Both the position numbers and the translations under genes were made by a program. This document shows positions 27,186 through 35,428 of a stretch of DNA of 64,000 bases, one piece after another. Under the pieces are notes generated by a model. It did no database searches. It saw only the letters and a program-made list of their open reading frames with translations, and was not told the DNA's origin. The DNA comes from an uncultured Cetobacterium sp. (lineage in GTDB: Bacteria > Fusobacteriota > Fusobacteriia > Fusobacteriales > Fusobacteriaceae): NCBI RefSeq assembly GCF_945952365.1, contig NZ_CAMFHX010000014.1:1-64000 (forward strand), in the 5' to 3' direction. The first letter of the stretch is position 1; each line of letters begins with the position of its first letter.

Positions 27186-27225
27186 CGCTAAATATATTTA
27201 TTACTGTATATATACATATTTAGTG
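27186..27225. promoter_or_regulatory. Inverted repeat before the initiator gene, possible operator
   Basis: CGCTAAATAT (27186-27195) and ATATTTAGTG (27216-27225) are complementary with one mismatch, separated by 20 bases, and end 25 bases before the start of the Rep-like gene. Rep proteins often repress their own genes through such inverted half-sites. That role is inferred. Confidence 0.5.
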
Positions 27226-27250
27226 TTATAAAATTTATAGAGAGGTTTTT

Positions 27251-29101
27251 ATGGAGAAGAAGGTGAAAAAAGAAAAAGGTGATTTAGTTGAAAATTTTAA
27301 TATAAGTTCAACAGGATCCCTTTTAACAGATATAACAAAAATAGATATCAGATTAAACCAGCTACCGGATATAGAGGTTAGAGAGGTTATAATAAAAGAA
27401 ACAGGAAACTTTTTAAATTTAAAAGACAATGTGATAAATATACCTGTTGAAATGATAGTTTTTCCGTTTTTTACTCCACAAAAACAAAATAAGAGAGTAA
27501 ATTTTCAATATTCATTTGAGGATTTAGGTGTAACAATGTATTGTACATTAGTAGCTAAAGATTCAAAAGATAAAGTCTTTCAACCTTCAATATTTGAAGA
27601 AAAAATATACACATATTTAATTTCAACATATGAAGCTAAAAAAGATTTAGATAATGAAGATGAGTATATAGAATTTGAAATTTCAGATTTTATAGTTCAT
27701 TTTTTAGGAAATAAAATGAATAGAACTTATTATACAAAAGTAGAGCAAGCTTTAAAAAATTTAAAAAATACAGAGTACCAATTTATTGTATCCAATCATA
27801 CAAAGTTAGGGAAATACAAATTTGAAGATGAAGAATTCAAACTATTAACATATCAGAAATTGAAAAAAGGAAAAAAGATTTATTATAGAGTTACTTTAAA
27901 TAAAAATATAAGAAAAAAAATTAGTGATAAAAGATATATTAAGTATAACTCAAAAGCTTTAATGGAAATATTAGCTAAAGATCCAATAGCAGGAAGAATT
28001 TATAAATATATTAGTAAAATAAGATATGAAAAGCAAGAGGATCGTATGAATCTTAGAACAATAGCTGCTATTGTTCCATTAAAAACAGAACAAACAACAG
28101 AAAGAGTTAATAAAAATGGAGAGACTAAAACATATGTTTTATGTAGAATGAAACAAGTCTTAAAAAGAGTGGAAAAAGCTTATGATGTTTTAGTTGAATT
28201 AGGATATGTTGAGTACTATGAATCATATCAAGAAAAAGAGGAAGATACATATTATATTATATATAAATTTAATAGTGAGAAAGATGGAGAGTGTCATGTT
28301 TCTTCGTTTATAGAAAACAATAAAGTAAGTAAGCCAAAAGAGATTACATACTCAAAGGATAAAGAAAAATATAGTACTAAAAAAGAGTTGAATGTAGAGG
28401 AGATTGAAGAAGCCGAAGTTATAGAGGTTTTAGAAAAATCTGTAATTGAAGAAAAGCGAAAAGAAGACATTATTGAAAATGTTAAGAGAAAAATAATAAA
28501 GAAGCAGCCTGAAAGAGATGAGGCATTTAGTTATCCGGAAGAGGTAATAAAATATATTCAGAAAGCTAAAAAAAATATTTATGTTTCAAGATCTTGGGAT
28601 AAAAGAACAGATACTAAAATTAAAAAGATCTTTTTAGAAGAAGGAGAAGTAATTTTATTAGAGGTTTTAAAAATTATATATAAAAACTTAAATTCTAATA
28701 TAAAAACAACATTAGTTCAATATATAAATGGTGTTCTGAAAAATCTACTAAGTCAAGAGAATGATGTTTCAAAACAAAACTTAACACTTTTTAATAACAT
28801 AGTTAAAGAAAAAGGGTTAATTAGCAAAAAAAAGATAAATCAAGCGAGAAAAACAGTAAAAAAACCAGTTATAAATAGTATAAAAGAACTTATAGATGAA
28901 AATGAAATATCAATAGATATATTAAAGGTTTTTGATGAATATGATGAGTATGAAAAATTGAAAATAGAAGAACAAGCGATAAACTTATGTTCTTTAGAAG
29001 AAAATATTGATGTTAACTTTTTATTGACTATGAAAAGAAAATCAAAAAAAATCTATTTTAATACAATAAAGAAGTATATTGAGAGAGTTATTAATGAATA
29101 G
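27251..29101 (+). CDS. Rep-like replication initiator protein
   Basis: A 616-residue protein in the position usually held by dnaA. It has no AAA+ motifs of DnaA. The segment IPVEMIVFPFFTPQKQNK and the region up to about residue 200 resemble plasmid replication initiators of the RPA/Rep type. Two helix-rich segments, NRTYYTKVEQALKNLKNTEY (near 153) and MKQVLKRVEKAYDVLVELGY (near 300), look like the paired winged helices of iteron-binding Rep proteins. A charged linker (about 350-425) leads to a helical C-terminal domain. The site AGAGAGG precedes the ATG. Family assignment is by eye. Confidence 0.65.
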   Translation: MEKKVKKEKGDLVENFNISSTGSLLTDITKIDIRLNQLPDIEVREVIIKETGNFLNLKDNVINIPVEMIVFPFFTPQKQNKRVNFQYSFEDLGVTMYCTLVAKDSKDKVFQPSIFEEKIYTYLISTYEAKKDLDNEDEYIEFEISDFIVHFLGNKMNRTYYTKVEQALKNLKNTEYQFIVSNHTKLGKYKFEDEEFKLLTYQKLKKGKKIYYRVTLNKNIRKKISDKRYIKYNSKALMEILAKDPIAGRIYKYISKIRYEKQEDRMNLRTIAAIVPLKTEQTTERVNKNGETKTYVLCRMKQVLKRVEKAYDVLVELGYVEYYESYQEKEEDTYYIIYKFNSEKDGECHVSSFIENNKVSKPKEITYSKDKEKYSTKKELNVEEIEEAEVIEVLEKSVIEEKRKEDIIENVKRKIIKKQPERDEAFSYPEEVIKYIQKAKKNIYVSRSWDKRTDTKIKKIFLEEGEVILLEVLKIIYKNLNSNIKTTLVQYINGVLKNLLSQENDVSKQNLTLFNNIVKEKGLISKKKINQARKTVKKPVINSIKELIDENEISIDILKVFDEYDEYEKLKIEEQAINLCSLEENIDVNFLLTMKRKSKKIYFNTIKKYIERVINE

Positions 29102-29222
29102 ATTTAACAAAATGTTAAATATGTTAAATCAGAGTGTATAAAAGAGTTAAAATATCATAAAATACACAATTAAAGACTTAAAAATGAACATTTTTTGACA
29201 AAAAAACAATTCAAAATAAAAA

Positions 29223-29251
29223 TTGACAAAATTTTGAAAATTAAGTATTCT
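29223..29251 (+). promoter_or_regulatory. Promoter of ptsHI
   Basis: TTGACA (29223-29228) and TATTCT (29246-29251) with a 17-base spacer, about 75 bases before ptsH. The rest of the 226-base gap after the initiator gene is A-rich, with GTTAAAT repeats near 29105-29130. Confidence 0.7.
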
Positions 29252-29327
29252 ATATTAGAATAATAGATTTAAATTTTTATATTTTTATTTAATAATAAAC
29301 AATAAATGTAGAAAGGTGAGTAGGATT

Positions 29328-29591
29328 ATGGCAAATAAAACAGTTGAAATTAAAAATGAAACAGGACTACATACAAGACCTGGGAACGAATTTGTAAGTT
29401 TAGCAAAAACATTTACATCTCAAATTGAATTAGAGAACGAAGAGGGGAAAAAAGTAAAGGGGACTTCTTTATTAAAATTACTTTCTTTAGGAATTAAAAA
29501 AGGTGCAAAAATAACAGTTCATGCTGCTGGAGAAGATGAGAACGAAGCAGTTGAGAAGTTAGCTCACCTACTAGAAAATCTAAAGGACTAA
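29328..29591 (+). CDS. ptsH: Phosphocarrier protein HPr
   Basis: HPr passes phosphate from enzyme I to sugar-specific EIIA proteins of the PTS. The 87-residue protein has the phosphorylated histidine at His15 in TGLHTRPG. Ser47 in VKGTSLL aligns with the regulatory Ser46 of Firmicutes HPr, though no HPr kinase gene is in view. I chose ATG 29328 over the GTG at 29316, which lies in the ribosome-binding region. ptsI follows after a terminator-like hairpin. Confidence 0.96.
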   Translation: MANKTVEIKNETGLHTRPGNEFVSLAKTFTSQIELENEEGKKVKGTSLLKLLSLGIKKGAKITVHAAGEDENEAVEKLAHLLENLKD

Positions 29592-29620
29592 TAACATAGT
29601 ACGATAGTTTGAAGTGTGAG

Positions 29621-29650
29621 AAGGATGGGGGTAACTCTATCCTTTTTTTT
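29621..29650 (+). terminator. Terminator-like hairpin between ptsH and ptsI
   Basis: AAGGAT and ATCCTT form a 6-bp stem followed by eight T. It lies inside the ptsHI unit, so it is probably a leaky attenuator giving more HPr than enzyme I. Confidence 0.7.
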
Positions 29651-29680
29651 GTCAAAAAAAAATTTTGGGAGAGATAAAAT

Positions 29681-31423
29681 ATGAGAAAATTTGTAAAAGG
29701 TATAGATGCATCTCCAGGAGTAGCTGTTGGAAAAGTATTTTTATACAAGGAAGAAGAACTTTTCATAGACAAAACTGAGTGTTCAAATATTGAGATTCAA
29801 AAAGAAAAGTTAATCGAGGGAAGAGATAAAACTAAAGAGCAATTATTAAAAATTAGAGAGAAAACTGCTAGACAATTAGGTGAAGATAAAGCAGCAATAT
29901 TTGATGGACATATAACACTATTAGAAGATGAAGATTTATTTGATGAAGTTATCGAGTTAATCGAAGATGAAAGAATAACAGCAGAAAATGCATTAGAGCA
30001 AGGTATCAGCGGATATTGTGATATGTTAGCAAATTTAGAAGATGAGTACTTAAGAGAAAGGGCAGCAGACTTAAGAGATATTGCAAAAAGATGGTTATAC
30101 AACATTGTTGGAATTGATATAGTAGATCTATCTTCATTACCAGCTAATTCAGTAGTTGTAGCAAGAGATTTAACTCCATCGGATACAGCTCAATTAGATT
30201 TAAAAAATGTTGTGGCATTTATAACTGATATTGGAGGAAAAACAGCTCATTCATCGATTATGGCTAGATCATTAGAAATTCCAGCTGTAGTAGGAACAGG
30301 AAACATAACATCATTAGTTTCAAATGAAGCAGCTATAATAGTTGACGCATTAACAGGAGATGTTATTTTAAATCCAACAGAAGAGGATGTTGTAAAATAT
30401 ACAAAGAAAAGAGAAAATTATTTAGGAGAAAAAGAACTTCTAAAGCAATTAAAAGATAAAACAGCTACATCTAAAGATGGAGTAACAGTGGGAGCTTGGG
30501 CAAATATAGGGTCACCAAAAGATGTTGCAGGAGTTTTAAGAAATGGAGCTAATGGAATAGGTCTTTATAGAACAGAGTTCTTATTCATGGCTAATGATAG
30601 ATTCCCAACAGAGGATGAGCAGTTTGAAGCTTATAAAATAGTTGCAGAGTCAATGAAAGATGAAAATGGAAATCAATTCCCAGTAACTATAAGAACAATG
30701 GATATTGGTGGAGATAAATCTTTACCATACATGGAGTTACCTCATGAGGAAAATCCTTTCTTAGGATGGAGAGCTTTAAGAATATGTTTAGATAGACCTG
30801 AAATCTTAAAAACTCAATTTAGAGCACTTTTAAGAGCATCAGCTTTCGGATATATAAAAATAATGTTACCTATGGTAATCTCAATAGAAGAGTGTAGAAA
30901 ATCAAAAGAATTACTAGAAGAGTGTAAAGCTGAATTAAGATCAGAGGGAATAAAGTTTGATGAAGATATTCAATTAGGAATAATGATTGAAACTCCTGCA
31001 ACAGCTTTCAGAGCTAAATGGTTTGCACAAGAAGTAGATTTCTTCTCAATTGGAACAAACGATTTAACTCAATACACACTTGCTGTAGATAGAGGAAATG
31101 AGAGAATATCTCATCTATATGATACATACAACCCAGGAGTTTTAGCAGCGATAAAAGCAGCTATAGATGGAGCTCATGAAGGTGGAATCTCTATATCTAT
31201 GTGTGGAGAGTTTGCTGGAGAAGCTAGAGCAACAGCTTTATTATTTGGAATGGGATTAGATGCATTCTCAATGTCAGCTATATCGGTTGCAAAAGTAAAG
31301 AAAAATATAATGGCTATGGATAAAGCAGCAGCAGAAGCACTTGTAGAAAGAGTAATGGCTATGAGTACAACAGAAGATGTTTTAGCAGAAGTAGATAAAT
31401 TTAACGAAGAATTATTAGGATAA
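29681..31423 (+). CDS. ptsI: PTS enzyme I (phosphoenolpyruvate-protein phosphotransferase)
   Basis: Enzyme I takes phosphate from PEP and transfers it to HPr in the cytoplasm. The 580-residue length is standard. The active-site histidine is in GGKTAHSSIMARS (about His190). The C-terminal PEP-binding TIM-barrel has GIGLYRTEFLFM, and the dimer-side motif SIGTNDLTQYTLAVDRGNE with the catalytic cysteine in SMCGEFAG. GGGAGAG precedes the ATG. Confidence 0.97.
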   Translation: MRKFVKGIDASPGVAVGKVFLYKEEELFIDKTECSNIEIQKEKLIEGRDKTKEQLLKIREKTARQLGEDKAAIFDGHITLLEDEDLFDEVIELIEDERITAENALEQGISGYCDMLANLEDEYLRERAADLRDIAKRWLYNIVGIDIVDLSSLPANSVVVARDLTPSDTAQLDLKNVVAFITDIGGKTAHSSIMARSLEIPAVVGTGNITSLVSNEAAIIVDALTGDVILNPTEEDVVKYTKKRENYLGEKELLKQLKDKTATSKDGVTVGAWANIGSPKDVAGVLRNGANGIGLYRTEFLFMANDRFPTEDEQFEAYKIVAESMKDENGNQFPVTIRTMDIGGDKSLPYMELPHEENPFLGWRALRICLDRPEILKTQFRALLRASAFGYIKIMLPMVISIEECRKSKELLEECKAELRSEGIKFDEDIQLGIMIETPATAFRAKWFAQEVDFFSIGTNDLTQYTLAVDRGNERISHLYDTYNPGVLAAIKAAIDGAHEGGISISMCGEFAGEARATALLFGMGLDAFSMSAISVAKVKKNIMAMDKAAAEALVERVMAMSTTEDVLAEVDKFNEELLG

Positions 31424-31429
31424 TATAAA

Positions 31430-31458
31430 AAGGTGAAACAGTGTTTCACCTTTTTTTC
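31430..31458 (+). terminator. Terminator of ptsHI
   Basis: GGTGAAAC (31432-31439) pairs with GTTTCACC (31443-31450), followed by seven T. Confidence 0.9.
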
Positions 31459-31500
31459 ATTTTAGAGTATACTATGATAAAAAAATAAGGAGATGAAGTT

Positions 31501-32550
31501 ATGGGATTTAAAGATTTTAAAGTGGAAGTAAACAAAACAAATATTCTTCATAACTATCAGTATCTAAAAGAGCTTAGAAAAAAAGAGATTATTGCTGTGG
31601 TAAAGGCTAATGCTTATGGGCATGGAATAGAAAATATAGTCTCATTATTGTCAGAAAATGGATGTAGATACTTTGCTGTTGCAAGAGAGTGTGAAGCAGA
31701 AAAAATATTAAGTTTAAATTTAAAAAATATAGATATATTGATTTTAGAAACGATAGAGGATTTAAATTTTTTAAAACAACATAAAAATGTCGAAATGGTT
31801 GTAAGCAGTTTTAAAGATCTTATATTTTTATTGAATAATAATGTTTTCACTGAACAACTTCATTTAAAATTAGATTTTGGATTTGGAAGAAACGGAGTTG
31901 TAGAAGATGATTTTTTAAAATTAAAGAAATTAATTTTAGAGAAAAATTTAAAATTTAAAGGAATTTGTACTCATGTTTTTGCAGCTGATTATGAAGATAT
32001 GCTAGTTGTTGAGAGTAAATTTAATAAGATGTTATCAGAATTAGGTAAAGAGCGATTTGAGATTATACATATGCAAAATAGTGCAGGAGTTATTTCTATT
32101 GAAGGAGATGGATGTACTCACATAAGATGTGGGACAATTTTATTTGGACTTCAAGAGATAGGTTACTATGATCCTAATATAAAAAGAGCTTTTAAGCTAA
32201 TTGGAAAAATATTAGGTGTAAAAGATTTGAATGATTTAAAGTATATTGGATATGAGAAAAAAGAAAAAATAGTTTTGAATGAGCATAAAAAAATAGCAAA
32301 AATAAGATTAGGTTATGGAGATGGATTTTCTAAAAGAGGAGAAGGTATTATGTCTATAATCAATAATAAAAAGTTTGAAATAGTTCACATCAGTATGGAT
32401 AGTTCATTTATTTTAGTTGATGAGTCAGTAAAAGAAGGGGATTTTATAGAGATTTTTTATGATTTAGAAGACAGTATAAAATATTTAAAAGTTCCACATT
32501 ACGAATTTTTATCTTGTATCAATGATAGAATAAAAAGAGAATTAACATGA
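31501..32550 (+). CDS. alr: Alanine racemase
   Basis: A PLP enzyme making D-alanine for peptidoglycan. The PLP lysine is Lys35 in VVKANAYGHG. The second catalytic residue region is RLGYGDGFSKRG, whose tyrosine matches the family YADG site near residue 262. At 349 residues it is slightly shorter than usual. It stands alone between two terminator/promoter regions. Family membership is clear despite a divergent middle. Confidence 0.92.
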   Translation: MGFKDFKVEVNKTNILHNYQYLKELRKKEIIAVVKANAYGHGIENIVSLLSENGCRYFAVARECEAEKILSLNLKNIDILILETIEDLNFLKQHKNVEMVVSSFKDLIFLLNNNVFTEQLHLKLDFGFGRNGVVEDDFLKLKKLILEKNLKFKGICTHVFAADYEDMLVVESKFNKMLSELGKERFEIIHMQNSAGVISIEGDGCTHIRCGTILFGLQEIGYYDPNIKRAFKLIGKILGVKDLNDLKYIGYEKKEKIVLNEHKKIAKIRLGYGDGFSKRGEGIMSIINNKKFEIVHISMDSSFILVDESVKEGDFIEIFYDLEDSIKYLKVPHYEFLSCINDRIKRELT

Positions 32551-32586
32551 CTACGAACAAAAATAAAATTTTATTTTAAAAAAATA

Positions 32587-32615
32587 TTGACATTTTTTTT
32601 CAAATAAGATATTAT
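32587..32615 (+). promoter_or_regulatory. Promoter of the metNIQ operon
   Basis: TTGACA (32587-32592), a 17-base spacer and TATTAT (32610-32615), just before the SAM riboswitch. Confidence 0.85.
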
Positions 32616-32621
32616 TACTCA

Positions 32622-32712
32622 AAACCATCAAGAGAGACCGAGGGACTGGCCCGTCGACGTTTCAGCAACCTACCAAAGAGTGTGGTGCTAATTCCAGAAA
32701 GATGGGAGAGGT
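32622..32712 (+). promoter_or_regulatory. SAM-I (S-box) riboswitch
   Basis: The S-box core is recognisable: CAAGAGAGACCGAGGGACTG, the GGCCC, the CAGCAACC and the GGTGCTAATTCC elements. P1 is CCATC (32625-32629) with GATGG (32701-32705). SAM binding should expose the downstream terminator and shut off methionine import when SAM is plentiful. Confidence 0.95.
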
Positions 32713-32726
32713 CTAAATTTGATTAA

Positions 32727-32771
32727 TTTACTCTCATCTTAATTAAAAATTAAGATGAGAGTTTTTTTTTT
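32727..32771 (+). terminator. SAM-controlled attenuator terminator
   Basis: ACTCTCATCTTAATT pairs perfectly with AATTAAGATGAGAGT and is followed by nine T. The GGGAGAG at the end of the riboswitch can pair with its 5' arm as an anti-terminator. Confidence 0.92.
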
Positions 32772-32791
32772 ACTCGGGAGGATTAAAAATT

Positions 32792-33799
32792 ATGATTAGA
32801 TTAGAAAATGTTAATAAGATTTATAACAACGGTTTTCATGCAGTAAAAGATGTGTCACTAAATATTAAAAAAGGTGAGATTTTTGGAATTATAGGGTTGA
32901 GTGGAGCAGGAAAATCATCTTTAATAAGATTGTTTAATGGATTGGAAAATTTAAATACAGGATCAATAAAAGTCGAAGATACTGATATAGCAAAACTTTC
33001 TAAAAAAGATCTTTTAGAAAAAAGAAAAAAAATTGGAATGATATTTCAACATTTTAATCTTTTGAAATCTAAAAATGTAAAAGAAAATATTGCTTTTGCT
33101 TTGGAAGTTGCGGGATGGAAAAAATTTGATATAAGAAATAGAGTTGACGAATTACTAAAATTAGTTGAACTTCAGGATAAAGGAGATTTTTATCCAGCAC
33201 AACTTTCTGGAGGACAAAAACAAAGAGTTGCAATAGCTAGAGCTTTGGCAAACAATCCGAAGATTCTTTTATCGGATGAGGCAACTTCTGCACTTGATCC
33301 AAAAACTACAAAATCAATTTTAGCTTTAATAAAAGATATACAGAAAAAAATGGATTTAACAGTTGTACTTATTACTCATCAAATGGAAGTTATAAGAGAG
33401 ATTTGTGATAAGGTTGCAGTTATGTCAAATGGAGAGATTATAGAGAGTGGTAGAACTCACGAAATATTTTTAAATCCTCAAACTGAAGTTACAAAAGAGT
33501 TAATTTCGTACGTGCCAGCTCAAGAGAAAGAGGAGATAGAGTTTATAAAGAAACCTGGAAATAAAGTTATTAAACTTATGTTTTTAGGGTCAATAGCTGG
33601 TGATCCGATTCTTTCTAAAGCAGTTAGAAAATTTGATTTAGATATAAATGTACTTGGTGGATCAATCGATTTATTGGCAACAATGCAGGTAGGACACCTG
33701 ATTGTGGAGTTAATTGGAGACTTAGAAAAACAAAATGAAGCGATAGAATGGTTTCCTAGTTTAGATGTAGGAGTGGAGGTAGTTTATAATGGTGTTTAA
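32792..33799 (+). CDS. metN: Methionine ABC transporter ATPase
   Basis: MetN powers D/L-methionine import with MetI and MetQ. The 335-residue protein has Walker [10 protein letters not shown], signature [15 protein letters not shown] and Walker [16 protein letters not shown]-terminal NIL domain (about 255-335) binds methionine for transinhibition. The SAM riboswitch directly upstream supports the substrate. The stop overlaps metI by 11 bases. Confidence 0.96.
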   Translation: MIRLENVNKIYNNGFHAVKDVSLNIKKGEIFGIIGLSGAGKSSLIRLFNGLENLNTGSIKVEDTDIAKLSKKDLLEKRKKIGMIFQHFNLLKSKNVKENIAFALEVAGWKKFDIRNRVDELLKLVELQDKGDFYPAQLSGGQKQRVAIARALANNPKILLSDEATSALDPKTTKSILALIKDIQKKMDLTVVLITHQMEVIREICDKVAVMSNGEIIESGRTHEIFLNPQTEVTKELISYVPAQEKEEIEFIKKPGNKVIKLMFLGSIAGDPILSKAVRKFDLDINVLGGSIDLLATMQVGHLIVELIGDLEKQNEAIEWFPSLDVGVEVVYNGV

Positions 33800-34439
33800 T
33801 ATGTTAATACAAGCAACAATAGAGACAATTTACATGGTTATATTTTCAGCGATAGTTTCTCTTTTGATAGGATTCCCATGTGGAATTTTAGCTGCAATAA
33901 CATCTGAAGGACATATTTATGAAAATAAAGTAATTAATAGTTTTTTAAATGGAGTTATAAATATAACAAGATCTTTTCCTTACATTATTCTTATGATTCT
34001 GTTACTTCCATTATCAAGATTTATAATAGGAACAACGATAGGGAGTACAGCGGCTATTGTACCGCTTTCAATATCAGCAGCACCTTTTGTAGCAAGAATA
34101 GTAGAGAACTGCGTTTTAGAGGTAGATAGAGGTGTTATAGAAGCCAGTGAGAGCTTAGGAGCTAACAACTATACGATAATAAGAAAAGTTATAATACCTG
34201 AATCATTACCATCATTAACTCAAGGAATAACTTTATTAATAATTAACCTAATCGGTTTATCTGCAATGGCAGGTGCAATAGGTGGAGGTGGTTTAGGAGA
34301 TTTAGCTATAAGATTTGGTTATAATCGTTTTAAACTAGATATAATGATTTATTCAGTTTTAGTAATTATTATACTGGTTCAAGGAATTCAGTTAATAGGA
34401 AATTTAATATCAAATAGATTGAAAAAAACTGGGAGGTAG
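33789..34439 (+). CDS. metI: Methionine ABC transporter permease
   Basis: A 216-residue inner-membrane permease with five predicted transmembrane helices and the coupling-helix signature [24 protein letters not shown] 33789 lies inside the end of metN, seven bases after the GGAGG of TGGAGGTAG, so the two are probably translationally coupled. metQ follows two bases after its stop. Confidence 0.95.
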   Translation: MVFNMLIQATIETIYMVIFSAIVSLLIGFPCGILAAITSEGHIYENKVINSFLNGVINITRSFPYIILMILLLPLSRFIIGTTIGSTAAIVPLSISAAPFVARIVENCVLEVDRGVIEASESLGANNYTIIRKVIIPESLPSLTQGITLLIINLIGLSAMAGAIGGGGLGDLAIRFGYNRFKLDIMIYSVLVIIILVQGIQLIGNLISNRLKKTGR

Positions 34440-34441
34440 TT

Positions 34442-35212
34442 ATGAAAAAATTAGTTTTATTATTGGGATTAGTAGGTTCAATTGTGAGTTATGGAGCAAA
34501 ACTGAAAGTCGGAGCATCACCTGTTCCACATGCACAGTTATTACAACTTGTAAAAGATGATTTAAAAAACCAGGATATTGATTTAGAAATAATAGAGTTA
34601 ACAGATTATGTAACACCAAATTTACTTTTAGATTCGAAAGAGTTAGATGCTAATTTCTTCCAACACAAACCATATTTAGATACTTTTTCAAAAGAGAAAA
34701 ATTTAAAATTAGCAATAGCAGGAAATATACATGTAGAACCGTTAGGTGTTTATTCAAAAAAAGTAAATAAATTAGAAGACTTAAAAAAAGGTGGAGTTGT
34801 AGCTATTCCAAATGATCCAACAAATGGTGGAAGAGCTTTAATTTTACTTCATAATAAAGGGATTATAAAGTTAAAAAACCCTACAGACCTTTTAGCAACA
34901 GAGTTTGATATAGTAGAAAATAAAAATAATCTTAAATTTAAATCTTTAGATGCAGCACAAATTCCAAGAGCATTAACAGATGTAGATTTAGCGGTTGTAA
35001 ATGGAAACTATGCCTTAGAAGCTGGACTTAATCCTTTAACAGAAGCTCTTATAATAGAGGGAAAAGAATCTCCATATGCTAATTTAGTAGCAGTAAGAGA
35101 AGGGGATGAAAAAAGAGAAGATATTCAAAAGTTAATAAAAGCGTTACAGAGTGAAAAGGTAAAAGAGTTTATAGAAGTGACATATAAAGGAGCAGTAGTA
35201 ACAGCATTTTAA
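34442..35212 (+). CDS. metQ: Methionine-binding protein
   Basis: The periplasmic solute receptor for MetNI, 256 residues, NlpA/YaeC family (VGASPVPHAQLL, ELDANFFQHKPYLD). The N terminus is a plain signal peptide ending near SYGA. There is no lipobox cysteine, so unlike E. coli MetQ it is probably a soluble periplasmic protein. It is the last gene of the SAM-controlled operon and is followed by a terminator. Confidence 0.95.
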   Translation: MKKLVLLLGLVGSIVSYGAKLKVGASPVPHAQLLQLVKDDLKNQDIDLEIIELTDYVTPNLLLDSKELDANFFQHKPYLDTFSKEKNLKLAIAGNIHVEPLGVYSKKVNKLEDLKKGGVVAIPNDPTNGGRALILLHNKGIIKLKNPTDLLATEFDIVENKNNLKFKSLDAAQIPRALTDVDLAVVNGNYALEAGLNPLTEALIIEGKESPYANLVAVREGDEKREDIQKLIKALQSEKVKEFIEVTYKGAVVTAF

Positions 35213-35220
35213 TTTTTATA

Positions 35221-35251
35221 AGACGAGAATATATTTTCTCGTCTTTTTTTT
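35221..35251 (+). terminator. Terminator of metNIQ
   Basis: GACGAGAA (35222-35229) pairs with TTCTCGTC (35236-35243), followed by eight T. Confidence 0.9.
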
Positions 35252-35363
35252 GAATTTTGTGTCAAATTTATTTATAAAAAGAACTCTTTTCAAAGCATGG
35301 AGTATATGATATAATTTATACTATGATTTTTTATTAAAAAAGTCAAGATTTGTATTTTTGAAA

Positions 35364-35392
35364 TTGACTATTAAAAATATTTTTGATAATAT
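35364..35392 (+). promoter_or_regulatory. Promoter of the sigma-54 activator gene
   Basis: TTGACT (35364-35369) and TAATAT (35387-35392) with a 17-base spacer, ahead of the activator start at 35429. Confidence 0.6.
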
Positions 35393-35428
35393 ACATATAT
35401 TAAATTGGTGTAGTTTAAAAGGAGTAAG

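Larger units (their letters stand above)
26546..27250. other. Putative chromosomal replication origin region
   Basis: A gene-free, extremely AT-rich stretch of about 700 bases. Gene direction flips here: almost all genes to the left are on the minus strand and almost all to the right are on the plus strand, as expected when both forks leave from this point. It lies beside rpmH-rnpA-yidD-yidC-khpB-mnmE-mnmG, the usual oriC neighbourhood. It contains a phased 18-bp repeat array and inverted ATCAAGG arms. I found no TTATCCACA-type DnaA box. Origin function is inferred. Confidence 0.68.

Noticed and set aside
26500-27250. Classical DnaA boxes (TTATCCACA and close variants) in the origin region
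   Set aside because: None found on either strand by eye; only weak AT-rich resemblances.
35378-35395. A near match to the origin 18-mer (TATTTTTGATAATATACA) before the sigma-54 activator gene
   Set aside because: It coincides with the -10 region of a TTGACT-17-TAATAT promoter and is a lone copy without the flanking arms, so it is probably chance in AT-rich DNA.
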